DNA from: Phycisphaerae bacterium
GTDB taxonomy: Bacteria; Planctomycetota; Phycisphaerae; SM23-33
DNA length: 46,179 nucleotides
Assembly: GCA_021108335.1 (NCBI GenBank)
Contig: JAIORC010000046.1
Location: forward strand, 1-46,179
Direction of reading: 5' to 3'
Shown here: piece after piece, positions 15,621-23,181 of the stretch
How the letters are laid out: every line of letters starts with the position of its first letter
Numbering within the stretch: position 1 is the first letter of the stretch
Program-made: the position numbers and the translations under genes
The notes under the pieces: generated by a model
Database searches by the model: none
The model's input: the letters and a program-made list of their open reading frames with translations, nothing else
Told to the model about the DNA's origin: nothing

Positions 15621-16512
15621 CAGTTCAAATAATTCACATTCAAAGCCGTCCGCGCGAGGCAAGGCGATACGTCTGCGGATTTTGCGAAGCACGGCGGTAC
15701 TGCCGGCAGCTTTTACGCTGCTCAACGGGCTGGCCGGCTTCGCGGCGATACACTTCGCCACCAAGCACGACCTGGGAGCCTCGTTGAACCCAGACACAGC
15801 TGCCGGCGCCGCAGCCTTGTTCAACCTCAACGTCGCAGCCATGCTGCTATTCGTGGCGATGATCTGTGACATGCTCGACGGACGGCTGGCGAGGATGACG
15901 CGAACCACCAGCGACTTCGGCGCGCAGCTCGACAGCCTCTGCGACATGATCAGCTTTGGCGTAGCCCCGGCGGTGCTGGCTGTGCGGTGTTCCATCTCGA
16001 TACTGCGGGAGCAGAGCCAAAACTTGCCCGTCGAACGGGCGATATGGTGTATCGCGGGCATTTACATAGCATGCGCCGCACTGCGACTGGCCAGGTTCAA
16101 CGTGGAAACCGATCAGGACGAAGCCGCGCACATGGATTTCCGTGGCCTGCCTTCGCCGGGAGCCGCCGGCATGCTGATGGCGATGGTGCTGCTGTTCGTG
16201 AACCTCATCGAAAAAAACTACGCCTGGCTGCCTGCGGACGACCTGTTGCTCGGCATGAGCGTTACCCTGCCGATACTGACGCTGGCGGCTGCGTTGCTGA
16301 TGGTCTCGCGGTTCCGATATCCGCACATCGTAAACCAGTACATCCGGGGCAGAAAACCGTTCAGCTACCTGGTGAAGCTCGTTATAATAATACTGGCGGC
16401 GTGCATTCAGCCGTTCATCACGCTGGCGGCGGTGGCGTTAATCTACACCTTCTCCGGCCCCGTCCGGGCATGCTGGCTGATGATAAGACACCGAAAACCC
16501 GCAGCCGCGTGA
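15610..16512 (+). CDS. pssA: CDP-diacylglycerol--serine O-phosphatidyltransferase
   Basis: The 300-residue integral membrane protein has the CDP-alcohol phosphatidyltransferase motif around residues 87-112: D90-G91-x2-A94-R95, then G104-x3-D108-x3-D112, in CDMLDGRLARM and DFGAQLDSLCD. The sequence around it (LLNGLAGFAAIHFA before, SFGVAPAVL after) is specific to the serine-using PssA branch. About eight hydrophobic helices are visible. It makes phosphatidylserine from CDP-diacylglycerol and serine, the substrate of the Psd coded by the overlapping upstream gene. Confidence 0.92.
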   Translation: MTPDSSNNSHSKPSARGKAIRLRILRSTAVLPAAFTLLNGLAGFAAIHFATKHDLGASLNPDTAAGAAALFNLNVAAMLLFVAMICDMLDGRLARMTRTTSDFGAQLDSLCDMISFGVAPAVLAVRCSISILREQSQNLPVERAIWCIAGIYIACAALRLARFNVETDQDEAAHMDFRGLPSPGAAGMLMAMVLLFVNLIEKNYAWLPADDLLLGMSVTLPILTLAAALLMVSRFRYPHIVNQYIRGRKPFSYLVKLVIIILAACIQPFITLAAVALIYTFSGPVRACWLMIRHRKPAAA

Positions 16513-16554
16513 GAAAAGTAAGGTGGGTGCTCCAGGAATGCCAAGGAGTAACGC

Positions 16555-16983
16555 ATGAAAGATTTGAAATATTACCTGCAATACTGGGTTAAAGGATATG
16601 CGAGTCAAATACTTGATTTGGATATCCTCTCAATCATAATGACTTTGGGCGGCATCATGTTAATCTTGATGCTGGTGTTGTACATGAAGAGTAGAAATAG
16701 AAAATGGTATTTTCGTCTAAAAGGATTGAAACAACTATATGTCCAGTTAATATTTCTGAGTATTATTTTTCACGGTTTTTGTACTGCAGCCGTTGTTTCT
16801 GGTGATGATGCTTTAGAGTTTAAAATTGGAGATCTATTTTTAAGAGGGATAGTTGAAGGGCTTTTTGAAAATTTGTTTTGGTTATTTCTTAGTTTTATAA
16901 TTTCAGTTGTGCTGTTTGTTTTCGGAATAATACATCCTGTGCCTACCGAAAACCTCACCCGGAACGAGAATTCTCCAATCTAG
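16555..16983 (+). CDS. Small AT-rich membrane protein of unknown function
   Basis: The 142-residue protein starts at an ATG preceded by AAGGAG. I see three hydrophobic helices: IIMTLGGIMLILMLVLYM, LIFLSIIFHGFCTAAVV, and FWLFLSFIISVVLFVFGIIH. A basic loop RNRKWYFRLKG lies after the first. No family is recognised. Base use is clearly richer in A/T than the GC-rich neighbours, suggesting acquisition or relaxed selection. The sequence just before its ribosome site, CCAGGAATGCCAAGGA, is repeated almost exactly before the next gene at 17045, so the two may have spread or been duplicated together although their proteins do not look alike. Confidence 0.65.
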   Translation: MKDLKYYLQYWVKGYASQILDLDILSIIMTLGGIMLILMLVLYMKSRNRKWYFRLKGLKQLYVQLIFLSIIFHGFCTAAVVSGDDALEFKIGDLFLRGIVEGLFENLFWLFLSFIISVVLFVFGIIHPVPTENLTRNENSPI

Positions 16984-16985
16984 AA

Positions 16986-17015
16986 AAACCGCGTGGGTGC
17001 AAGCACCCACCCTAC
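16986..17015 (-). repeat. Palindromic unit, exact reverse complement of 10051-10080
   Basis: GTGGGTGC-AA-GCACCCAC forms the core (16993-17010). All 30 bases match 10051-10080 in reverse complement. It starts 2 nt after the stop at 16983, so in both places the unit abuts or overlaps a gene's stop codon. Confidence 0.75.
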
Positions 17016-17044
17016 AGGCTGCTGATGTTCCAGGAATACCAAGG

Positions 17045-17464
17045 ATGAAAAAGCAAATTTCGTTCATGTTAATAATGTTGCCAATAAGAATTGGCGTAGC
17101 CATGGTGCTCTGTGCTCTGATAGCCTTCGCATTCATGCGGTTCGCCGATGGATCTGCCATGTTCTGCATTGATCCGCCAGCCGCGGATCCCGGATGGGAA
17201 TGGAAGGTTCCGTTCGCGTGGATAACAATCTATGGAGTTTCGACCTTCCTTTCGATCTTCATAACCAGCATCCGCGCCAGACATTGGACGATTCCAGGTA
17301 TTGTGTCATTCTATGTAATAGTAGCATTCGTAATAATTCGGTCGCGGCATTTTTACAGCCAATGGCCCTACTGGAGCCAAAAAGAAGCGACTTGGGGATT
17401 TCCCGCTATGCTGATTGCCGCCGTCGTCGCCGTTACGCTGGCTGCAATTATGAACAAAAAGTAA
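17045..17464 (+). CDS. Small membrane protein of unknown function
   Basis: Starting at the ATG at 17045 (AGGA 9 nt upstream) the protein has 139 residues and four probable membrane helices: MLIMLPIRIGVAMVLCALIAF, WITIYGVSTFLSIFITSI, IPGIVSFYVIVAFVII, and MLIAAVVAVTLAAIM. A short lumenal loop contains CIDPPAADPGWEW. No family is recognised. The segment before the start, CCAGGAATACCAAGGA, is the near twin of the one before the gene at 16555, and a palindromic unit separates the two. Confidence 0.6.
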   Translation: MKKQISFMLIMLPIRIGVAMVLCALIAFAFMRFADGSAMFCIDPPAADPGWEWKVPFAWITIYGVSTFLSIFITSIRARHWTIPGIVSFYVIVAFVIIRSRHFYSQWPYWSQKEATWGFPAMLIAAVVAVTLAAIMNKK

Positions 17465-17512
17465 GGATGAGCGGCACGGTCCTTTGGGGGCGGTGTTCGT
17501 ATCCGAACGGCG

Positions 17513-18163
17513 TTACACGCCTCGGTCTTTTTCCGGCCAGATCAGTTTATGCAATTGCATGCCCAGCCGTACGTCTAAATCGTCGTCGAGTATCCACTCG
17601 GCTAGCATCGCACCGGTCAGTGTGCCCCAGACCGGCGAGAAAATCACCGTGCAGACATGGCCCAGGTGGTGGTCGCGGACTGCCTGGCTGGCGAATTCGT
17701 AATCTTCCCGGTTGGCGATGACAAATTTTACTTCGTCGTTGTCGGTAAGATGTTCGATGTTTTCCCACCGGTTCGCGTCGGCAGAGCCGCTGGAGGGGCA
17801 TTTGATATCCACGATCCGCCGGACGTGTGGGTCGACGACGGAGATATCCTGCGAGCCGTTGGTCTCCAGCAGCGTTTCATAGCCGGCCTCGCACAGCATG
17901 CCCAGCAGTTCGACGGCTGCGGGCTGGCAGAGCGGCTCACCGCCGGTAAGCGCGACCCGCCGGCAGTTCAGCTCCGCCACGGCCTGGAGAATTTCGTCCA
18001 GGGTCATCTCGCGGGGTACTTCGGATTTCGCGTAGAGGGTGTCGCACCAGGAGCAGGAAAGGTTGCACCCCGCCAGCCGCACCATCACGCACGGCAGGCC
18101 GCTGCGGCTGGACTCGCCCTGGATCGTCCGGTAAATCTCGCTGACTTTCAATGTCTCGCTCAT
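17513..18163 (-). CDS. queE: 7-carboxy-7-deazaguanine synthase
   Basis: The 216-residue radical SAM enzyme has the cluster motif C33-x3-C37-x2-C40 in CNLSCSWCD. It also has the QueE hallmarks IYRTIQGESSRSG at the N-terminus, ALTGGEPLCQ, and LLETNGS. It converts 6-carboxytetrahydropterin to 7-carboxy-7-deazaguanine, the step that makes the 7-deazapurine core of queuosine and related DNA or tRNA modifications. No queC, queD or queF gene lies in the window, so the pathway must be completed elsewhere. It is divergently placed from the glycosyltransferase gene, only 48 bp apart. Confidence 0.95.
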   Translation of the reverse strand: MSETLKVSEIYRTIQGESSRSGLPCVMVRLAGCNLSCSWCDTLYAKSEVPREMTLDEILQAVAELNCRRVALTGGEPLCQPAAVELLGMLCEAGYETLLETNGSQDISVVDPHVRRIVDIKCPSSGSADANRWENIEHLTDNDEVKFVIANREDYEFASQAVRDHHLGHVCTVIFSPVWGTLTGAMLAEWILDDDLDVRLGMQLHKLIWPEKDRGV

Positions 18164-18211
18164 ACATATATTCTACTCGCCATCGACACCAATGTGGTAT
18201 ACCTTTGCGAT

Positions 18212-19552
18212 ATGAAATTTCTGGAAAATCGAATTCCGCTCCTCCTTATTTTGCTGCTGGCGATGGTTTTACGCGGTGGGCTGATATGGCAAAGCGATCC
18301 CGCCGCCTGGCGGACGCCGGACAGCCTGGAGTATGTCGAGCTGGCGGAGGAATTGCCGGCCGGACACTTCGAGCGAAACGGCCAACCGGAAATTTTCCGC
18401 GTGCCGGGCTATCCGCTGTTTGTGCTGGCGAGCGACCCGGCATTTCTCCTGGTAAAACTCCACGGCAAGCCGGTCGAAGGCATCGAGCCGGTGCTGGTAT
18501 TCGCATGGCAAATTGCCCTGGATGTGATGCTGGTGGCGTTGACGTACCTGCTGGGGGCGTTTCTCGTATCCCGGCGGGTCGGGTTGCTGGCGGCATTGCT
18601 CCAGGCGATCTCGCCGCTGGTGGTAGCCTCGCCCTGCCGGATTCTCTCCGACAGCCTGTACGCGTTTTTGTTTGCTGTAGCGGTGTTGATGATGGTGCGG
18701 CACTTACGTGGCGGTGGCTGGCGGCCGCTGATAGCCGCGGCGGTAACGTTGAGTCTTGCGTGCTACGTCAGGCCAGTCGGCGGGATAATGGTGCTCGTGT
18801 TTCTGCTGGCGTTGATGTTTCAGCCGGGCAGGCTGCGGCGGGGGCTGGTGTTCGCGGGCGTGGCGGTGGCGATTATCGGGCCTTGGGTGGTACGCAATGC
18901 GGTGCGGGCGGATTATTACGGATTTTCCAGCGTCGCCGGTGACAGCATGTATTACTCGACGGCTGCCGAAATCGAAGCCCGCCGACAAAATATCCCCACC
19001 GCCGACATGCGGCTGCGATTCCGCCAACTCAACCAGGCTGAGCGACAAAAGCACCCGGACTGGACAGCCGGCCAATTGGCTCGGCGGCGACAGACGCAGG
19101 CGGCGAAAATCATTAGCGACAATAGCGGCATGTACGCGAAAATCTATCTCAGGGGGGCGGTTGGGTTCTGGCTGCCCGGGGCGGGGGACGTGCTGGAACT
19201 GCTGGGCATTTCGCAAGGCCGACGAGGCACGGTGGACGTGTTGCAGCGGGAAGGAATTATCGCGGCGGTGAAACATTACTTCGGCGGAAACATAGCCGCC
19301 ATCGCGATAGCCGTGCCGCTGGTGCTGATCCTGCTGATAAAATATCTCGGCGTGGCGGTTTGCGTGCTGGCAAAGGTCCGCTGGCGGATGCCGGCGGAGG
19401 CATGGCTGATTTTGCTGATAGTAGCCGTCTCCGCAATAGCGCCAGGCCCAGGCCTGCCGCGATACCGCCTGCCAATCGAGCCACTGTTCTCCGTCGCCGC
19501 GGCGGTGGGATTGTTCGCGATAGTCAGCCGCATCCGAAAACGCGGAAAGTAA
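18212..19552 (+). CDS. Integral membrane glycosyltransferase, GT39/ArnT-like (GT-C fold)
   Basis: The start at the ATG at 18212 gives 446 residues. The first helix (IPLLLILLLAMVLRGGLIW) is followed by a loop with SLEYVELAEELP and a FRVPGYPLFV segment. These match the GT-C layout, in which an acidic pair in the first loop and an RxPGYP motif precede a series of helices. About ten further helices are visible, and a soluble stretch of Arg/Gln-rich sequence (residues about 250-310) lies between the later ones. Such enzymes transfer sugars from polyprenyl-phosphate donors to lipids or proteins on the outer face of the membrane. Donor and acceptor cannot be told from the sequence. Confidence 0.75.
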   Translation: MKFLENRIPLLLILLLAMVLRGGLIWQSDPAAWRTPDSLEYVELAEELPAGHFERNGQPEIFRVPGYPLFVLASDPAFLLVKLHGKPVEGIEPVLVFAWQIALDVMLVALTYLLGAFLVSRRVGLLAALLQAISPLVVASPCRILSDSLYAFLFAVAVLMMVRHLRGGGWRPLIAAAVTLSLACYVRPVGGIMVLVFLLALMFQPGRLRRGLVFAGVAVAIIGPWVVRNAVRADYYGFSSVAGDSMYYSTAAEIEARRQNIPTADMRLRFRQLNQAERQKHPDWTAGQLARRRQTQAAKIISDNSGMYAKIYLRGAVGFWLPGAGDVLELLGISQGRRGTVDVLQREGIIAAVKHYFGGNIAAIAIAVPLVLILLIKYLGVAVCVLAKVRWRMPAEAWLILLIVAVSAIAPGPGLPRYRLPIEPLFSVAAAVGLFAIVSRIRKRGK

Positions 19553-19609
19553 CATCTGACAACGTTGATCTCGTTTGCCGGCCGGGCACGACATTTTCCC
19601 TCTAACGGG

Positions 19610-21202
19610 CTACTTCACCTCGATTATGATATCGCCGTACCAGCCTTTTTTTTTGCTCCAGCCCCCTTTTTTGCCGCCATCATCCAGTTGGTTTGTCCCA
19701 ACGCTGTACAGCAAAAATCCTTTATCGCGGGTCTTGTAAATCAGCGGCTTACCGGAAATCCGGTCTGCCGGGATCGTCTTCAGATACGCCGGCGACAACT
19801 CCGCGAGCTTTTGAGGATACGCACCCTTCTCGGCTTTGTACGCCGCCAGCGCCAACGCAATGCCAATAAGCTCGTCATGCATAAGCCCGAGTTCGTTAGC
19901 CTCGATTACGCGGCCAAAAGTAGGAAAATCAGCCGCAAGAACGAGTTTGATCATCTCTTGCGTAACCTGTTTGCCGTCATGCGGTTGTGATTTTCTTGCA
20001 TTCTCAATGAGATCCTTTAGTTTGGATAAATAACGCGCTTCCGGCATATTCCAATACTCGGCCTGCAACTTCCGTATTTCCTTGACAAATTTTACCCTGG
20101 TCAGTTCCCTCTCAGAAGCATTTGAAATACTGTATATTTTAATTTGCCTGTCATACAGCCTGTTTATCGCTCGCATCACTTCGTTCCAGTCAATCAGGTT
20201 CGGCGACGCAGTCTTGACCATTTGGTTTAATTTCTTTAATCCGTCGAAAGCACCCCCCCAAGTATCCAGCGAACCTCCCTCGGCAAGAAATGAAATCGTA
20301 TCCAATGTACATAGTCGTCTGTTTTCCATCTCCGCAAACCTATCCAGCCGCGGCAGCTTGTTATATTCCGCGAGGAACCGCCTTGCCTGTTTTGCCGTCA
20401 ATTTGCCGCTGACGGCTATCTTTGCCATCCCGCGACGGGCTAAATTGCTCGCCCAATGTCCAAATATATATTCAAAAGGCCCCTGGCCGACATATTGGCC
20501 TATTTGGTGAGCGGTTAACAAATCCACCCATGCGCCATCGATATCGCCTGAACCATATTTAAGCATAGCCCGGCAGATCATCGCCCCGGCAACACGTTTA
20601 ACACGATTACAACTGAGCAGGTAGAGGTCAAGTAATGGAGCGAAATCAGACGAATATACCATGGGCGCAAAATACCTGGGGCGTTGCGCTGCCTTTTGCG
20701 CCAGAGCCAACGGTTTTTCGTTCGCCTTGAGCCAATCGGCGAGTATCGGATAATCCTTCGCCGACCACGGCCCGTTTTTAGCCTTGTCAAATTGCTTATT
20801 CACCTTTTTTTTGTGCTTGAGTGCGGGGGCGTAATTATACAGGTTTATGAAATACTCGCCCTTGGCGGGGAGTGATTCCATTCCCAGTCTTGTGAGAATC
20901 CCAGCCAGCACCCTCTTGTCGATCGATTTCGGTCCGATTGCCGTCAGCAGCAGCACGAACGCGTTATTCTCTTTTGTAACTCCCCTGGAGTACTTGTTGT
21001 TGAAATACTCAAGATAGTTGACGGAGCCGTCTTCGTTAACCGGCCCGAGGATATACGTCGTCTCCCTGGAAATGGTGATGTTCACCTTCGTCGGCGGCTT
21101 GGGGGTATCCGCAGCCGTAGCCAGGCCAGGCAAAAAACCGGCCGACAAAACGGCGAGCAAAATAACGACGGTTAAACCAAAGTTCCGCAGAAGATTACGC
21201 AT
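19610..21202 (-). CDS. Secreted protein with pilin-like C-terminal signature, unknown function
   Basis: The 530-residue protein has a signal peptide (RNLLRNFGLTVVILLAVLSAGFLPGLATAA). A mainly helical middle follows, with no recognised domain. The C-terminus has the pattern ALAAYKAEKGAYPQKLAELS, then PAYLKTIPADRISGKPLIY and FLLYSVGTNQLDDGG. That tail resembles the C-terminal part of type II secretion pseudopilins and is frequent in large planctomycete secreted proteins. It is coded downstream of the three ABC-2 permeases on the same strand, 125 bp after the last, and may share their transcript. A good AAAGGAAA ribosome site supports the start. Confidence 0.75.
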   Translation of the reverse strand: MRNLLRNFGLTVVILLAVLSAGFLPGLATAADTPKPPTKVNITISRETTYILGPVNEDGSVNYLEYFNNKYSRGVTKENNAFVLLLTAIGPKSIDKRVLAGILTRLGMESLPAKGEYFINLYNYAPALKHKKKVNKQFDKAKNGPWSAKDYPILADWLKANEKPLALAQKAAQRPRYFAPMVYSSDFAPLLDLYLLSCNRVKRVAGAMICRAMLKYGSGDIDGAWVDLLTAHQIGQYVGQGPFEYIFGHWASNLARRGMAKIAVSGKLTAKQARRFLAEYNKLPRLDRFAEMENRRLCTLDTISFLAEGGSLDTWGGAFDGLKKLNQMVKTASPNLIDWNEVMRAINRLYDRQIKIYSISNASERELTRVKFVKEIRKLQAEYWNMPEARYLSKLKDLIENARKSQPHDGKQVTQEMIKLVLAADFPTFGRVIEANELGLMHDELIGIALALAAYKAEKGAYPQKLAELSPAYLKTIPADRISGKPLIYKTRDKGFLLYSVGTNQLDDGGKKGGWSKKKGWYGDIIIEVK

Positions 21203-21246
21203 TTTTAAATTTCCTTTCCGTATACAGTACTATCAATGCCATTTCT

Positions 21247-21279
21247 CATGGCGACCCCTGCGGTGTCGCCATGCCACCC
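21247..21279 (+). repeat. Palindromic unit CATGGCGAC... with CCACCCA tail
   Basis: CATGGCGACCCC-TGC-GGTGTCGCCATG (21247-21273) is followed by CCACCCA. The same unit in reverse complement occupies 46127-46159, and a close relative with a TTC loop lies at 10094-10128. Confidence 0.75.
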
Positions 21280-21327
21280 ATCAAAAAAGCTTTATCGCGG
21301 GAATTCCACAAATGCGGTGGGTTCCTG

Positions 21328-23175
21328 TCATTCTATCCGCTGGCGGAGGCGGTTTGCGGTCAGCCAGAAGAACAGAAAGGCTATTCCCACATAGACCATT
21401 GCCGTAAAGATAATATGCCGCGCTGTCTCCGCCGTGTTCATGCAGCCCGTTGGCCAGTCCCAGCTGAATGCATCGGCTCGAAATGGCCTATCTATAACTT
21501 CTCCATAATATCTACAACGAGCGCTTCCATGCGCAATTACCACTACCTGGACGCCGGGGTTGACGTCTCCGACAGCTTCCAATGCGTCGTCCACGGTGTG
21601 GCGGTCTGGATATTGGATTGCTTCTCCTACCAGCGCCAGCATTCCCGGCACGAGCGCCCATACTCCCAGGGCAAGGACAACATTCATCACCACGGCGGTG
21701 GTGGTGCGTTTGAACCGCCAACTGCACCACAAACCCGTGCCGGTCAGGAAAAACGTAACCCCGATGACCAGGGCTGCCAGAAAAGGCAAAATGATGGGAT
21801 GAAGGAATCCCGCCAAGACAAACAATAGCGTATGGCCGAACAGCAGCGCCCATAGCGGCAGACATCGGTGGAATACGCCAACCGCCTTGCCCCACACGAT
21901 TTGCCACTCGCTCAGTGGGGTCGCAAGCAGAATCAACCAACTGCGGGATTCCTTTTCAGAAGTGATACCCGTCGCCGCCGTTACCACGGTGTTCAGAAAA
22001 CCCAGCCCGAACAGAATGGCAACGTAGGCCACCTGTGTCTCGTAATCCTCCAGGTTCTCGACAGATGCTAATGCCGCATATGTTACGACCAGCGCACCGA
22101 CAACCACAGCCGTCTTTATGGCTGTTTTGATGCCAAAGGCCCGGCCAGCCTTGCGTAATTCCCGCCAGATTACCGGCGAGCCTTTAATACCTCGGATTTT
22201 CCCGGTTATCGCGGTGGAGGCGTGGGTACCCCCAGCCAACTTTGCGGCAGTTTTCTTTTTGCGGCTGGCCTTGAAAACTTCCTGTCCCGTTGCCTGCAGC
22301 AGGGCGGCTTTTCGCACTCGTAGCCCACACAGCGTCAATACGCCCGCCGACATGGCTGTAAGATACAGGCAAGACCGCTGCCACGAAAATAACGGAACCT
22401 GGCCCGCGAAGGACGGGCTGAACAATTCCGTGATTATAATTGACATCGCGACAAACGGGTTCAAATTCGCCAGGAAGCCAAAAATTTCCATTATCGGGAT
22501 TCCCCAATTCAATATCTTCACCATGGAATGTATGATAAGAAACGGCGCCAGCGCCCATATGATCCCGCCGACCAGGATGGTTTTGACGATAACCGCGTAG
22601 GCGTGGCGGGTGTGGATGGAGAACCACAAGCTCACCGCCGCGGCGAACAGGACGGCTGTGAGGGTAATGCAGGTACTGGCGAGAATAAACTCCCACGGCA
22701 CGCCGCCGAAGACCCGCACGAGCATCATCAGCGGTATGCTGACGCCCAGGAGTATCAGCACTCCCAGGCAGCGGCTGAGCAGTTTGCCCATGACGATTTG
22801 CAGGCTGGTTATTGGCGTACTCATCAGGCCGCCCAGCGTGCGGTGGTATATCTCGTCGCTGATGGCGGTGCTCATCAGGATTATGGTAACCAGTTGGCAG
22901 GCGGCGAACTGGAACCACACGATGACGGCGGTGATGGTTTGACCAGCATCGCTCATGCGGCTGGCTGTGTAGGCGGAGCCGTCATAACTGCCGATGGAGC
23001 CGACCTCCTCCATCCAGATCAGAGCGACGATGACCGTCAGGATCAGCAGGTAGGCGAACCGCAGCGCGTAATTTCGCCGCCGCCGGCTGGCTACGCGGAG
23101 TTCCTTCGCGAAGATAGGCCCGGTGAAGTTGCCGGGGTTGAGATATCGCAGATATTTCAGGGCAGCTTGAGACAT
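21328..23175 (-). CDS. ABC-2 type transporter permease (third in tandem array)
   Basis: The 615-residue protein has about twelve membrane helices in two halves. Each half opens with the same motif: TGPIFAKELRVASRRRR near residue 18, and GSPVIWRELRK near residue 320. This points to an internal duplication of an ABC-2 permease unit. The segment SDEIYHRTLGGLMSTPITSLQ, followed by KLLSRCLGVLILLGVSIPLMM, is the typical ABC-2 (NatB/GldF-like) stretch. Residues about 45-155 are identical at DNA level to the paralogue at 25233 (22709-23045 equals 26596-26932), whereas the C-terminal halves diverge. It starts 6 nt before the preceding paralogue's stop region, so translation is probably coupled. No ATPase gene is nearby. 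Confidence 0.85.
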   Translation of the reverse strand: MSQAALKYLRYLNPGNFTGPIFAKELRVASRRRRNYALRFAYLLILTVIVALIWMEEVGSIGSYDGSAYTASRMSDAGQTITAVIVWFQFAACQLVTIILMSTAISDEIYHRTLGGLMSTPITSLQIVMGKLLSRCLGVLILLGVSIPLMMLVRVFGGVPWEFILASTCITLTAVLFAAAVSLWFSIHTRHAYAVIVKTILVGGIIWALAPFLIIHSMVKILNWGIPIMEIFGFLANLNPFVAMSIIITELFSPSFAGQVPLFSWQRSCLYLTAMSAGVLTLCGLRVRKAALLQATGQEVFKASRKKKTAAKLAGGTHASTAITGKIRGIKGSPVIWRELRKAGRAFGIKTAIKTAVVVGALVVTYAALASVENLEDYETQVAYVAILFGLGFLNTVVTAATGITSEKESRSWLILLATPLSEWQIVWGKAVGVFHRCLPLWALLFGHTLLFVLAGFLHPIILPFLAALVIGVTFFLTGTGLWCSWRFKRTTTAVVMNVVLALGVWALVPGMLALVGEAIQYPDRHTVDDALEAVGDVNPGVQVVVIAHGSARCRYYGEVIDRPFRADAFSWDWPTGCMNTAETARHIIFTAMVYVGIAFLFFWLTANRLRQRIE

Positions 23176-23181
23176 GTCGCC

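Noticed and set aside
17657-18211. An N-terminal extension of the glycosyltransferase reaching back over queE
   Set aside because: The extension is antisense to queE; the ATG at 18212 starts directly before the first membrane helix.
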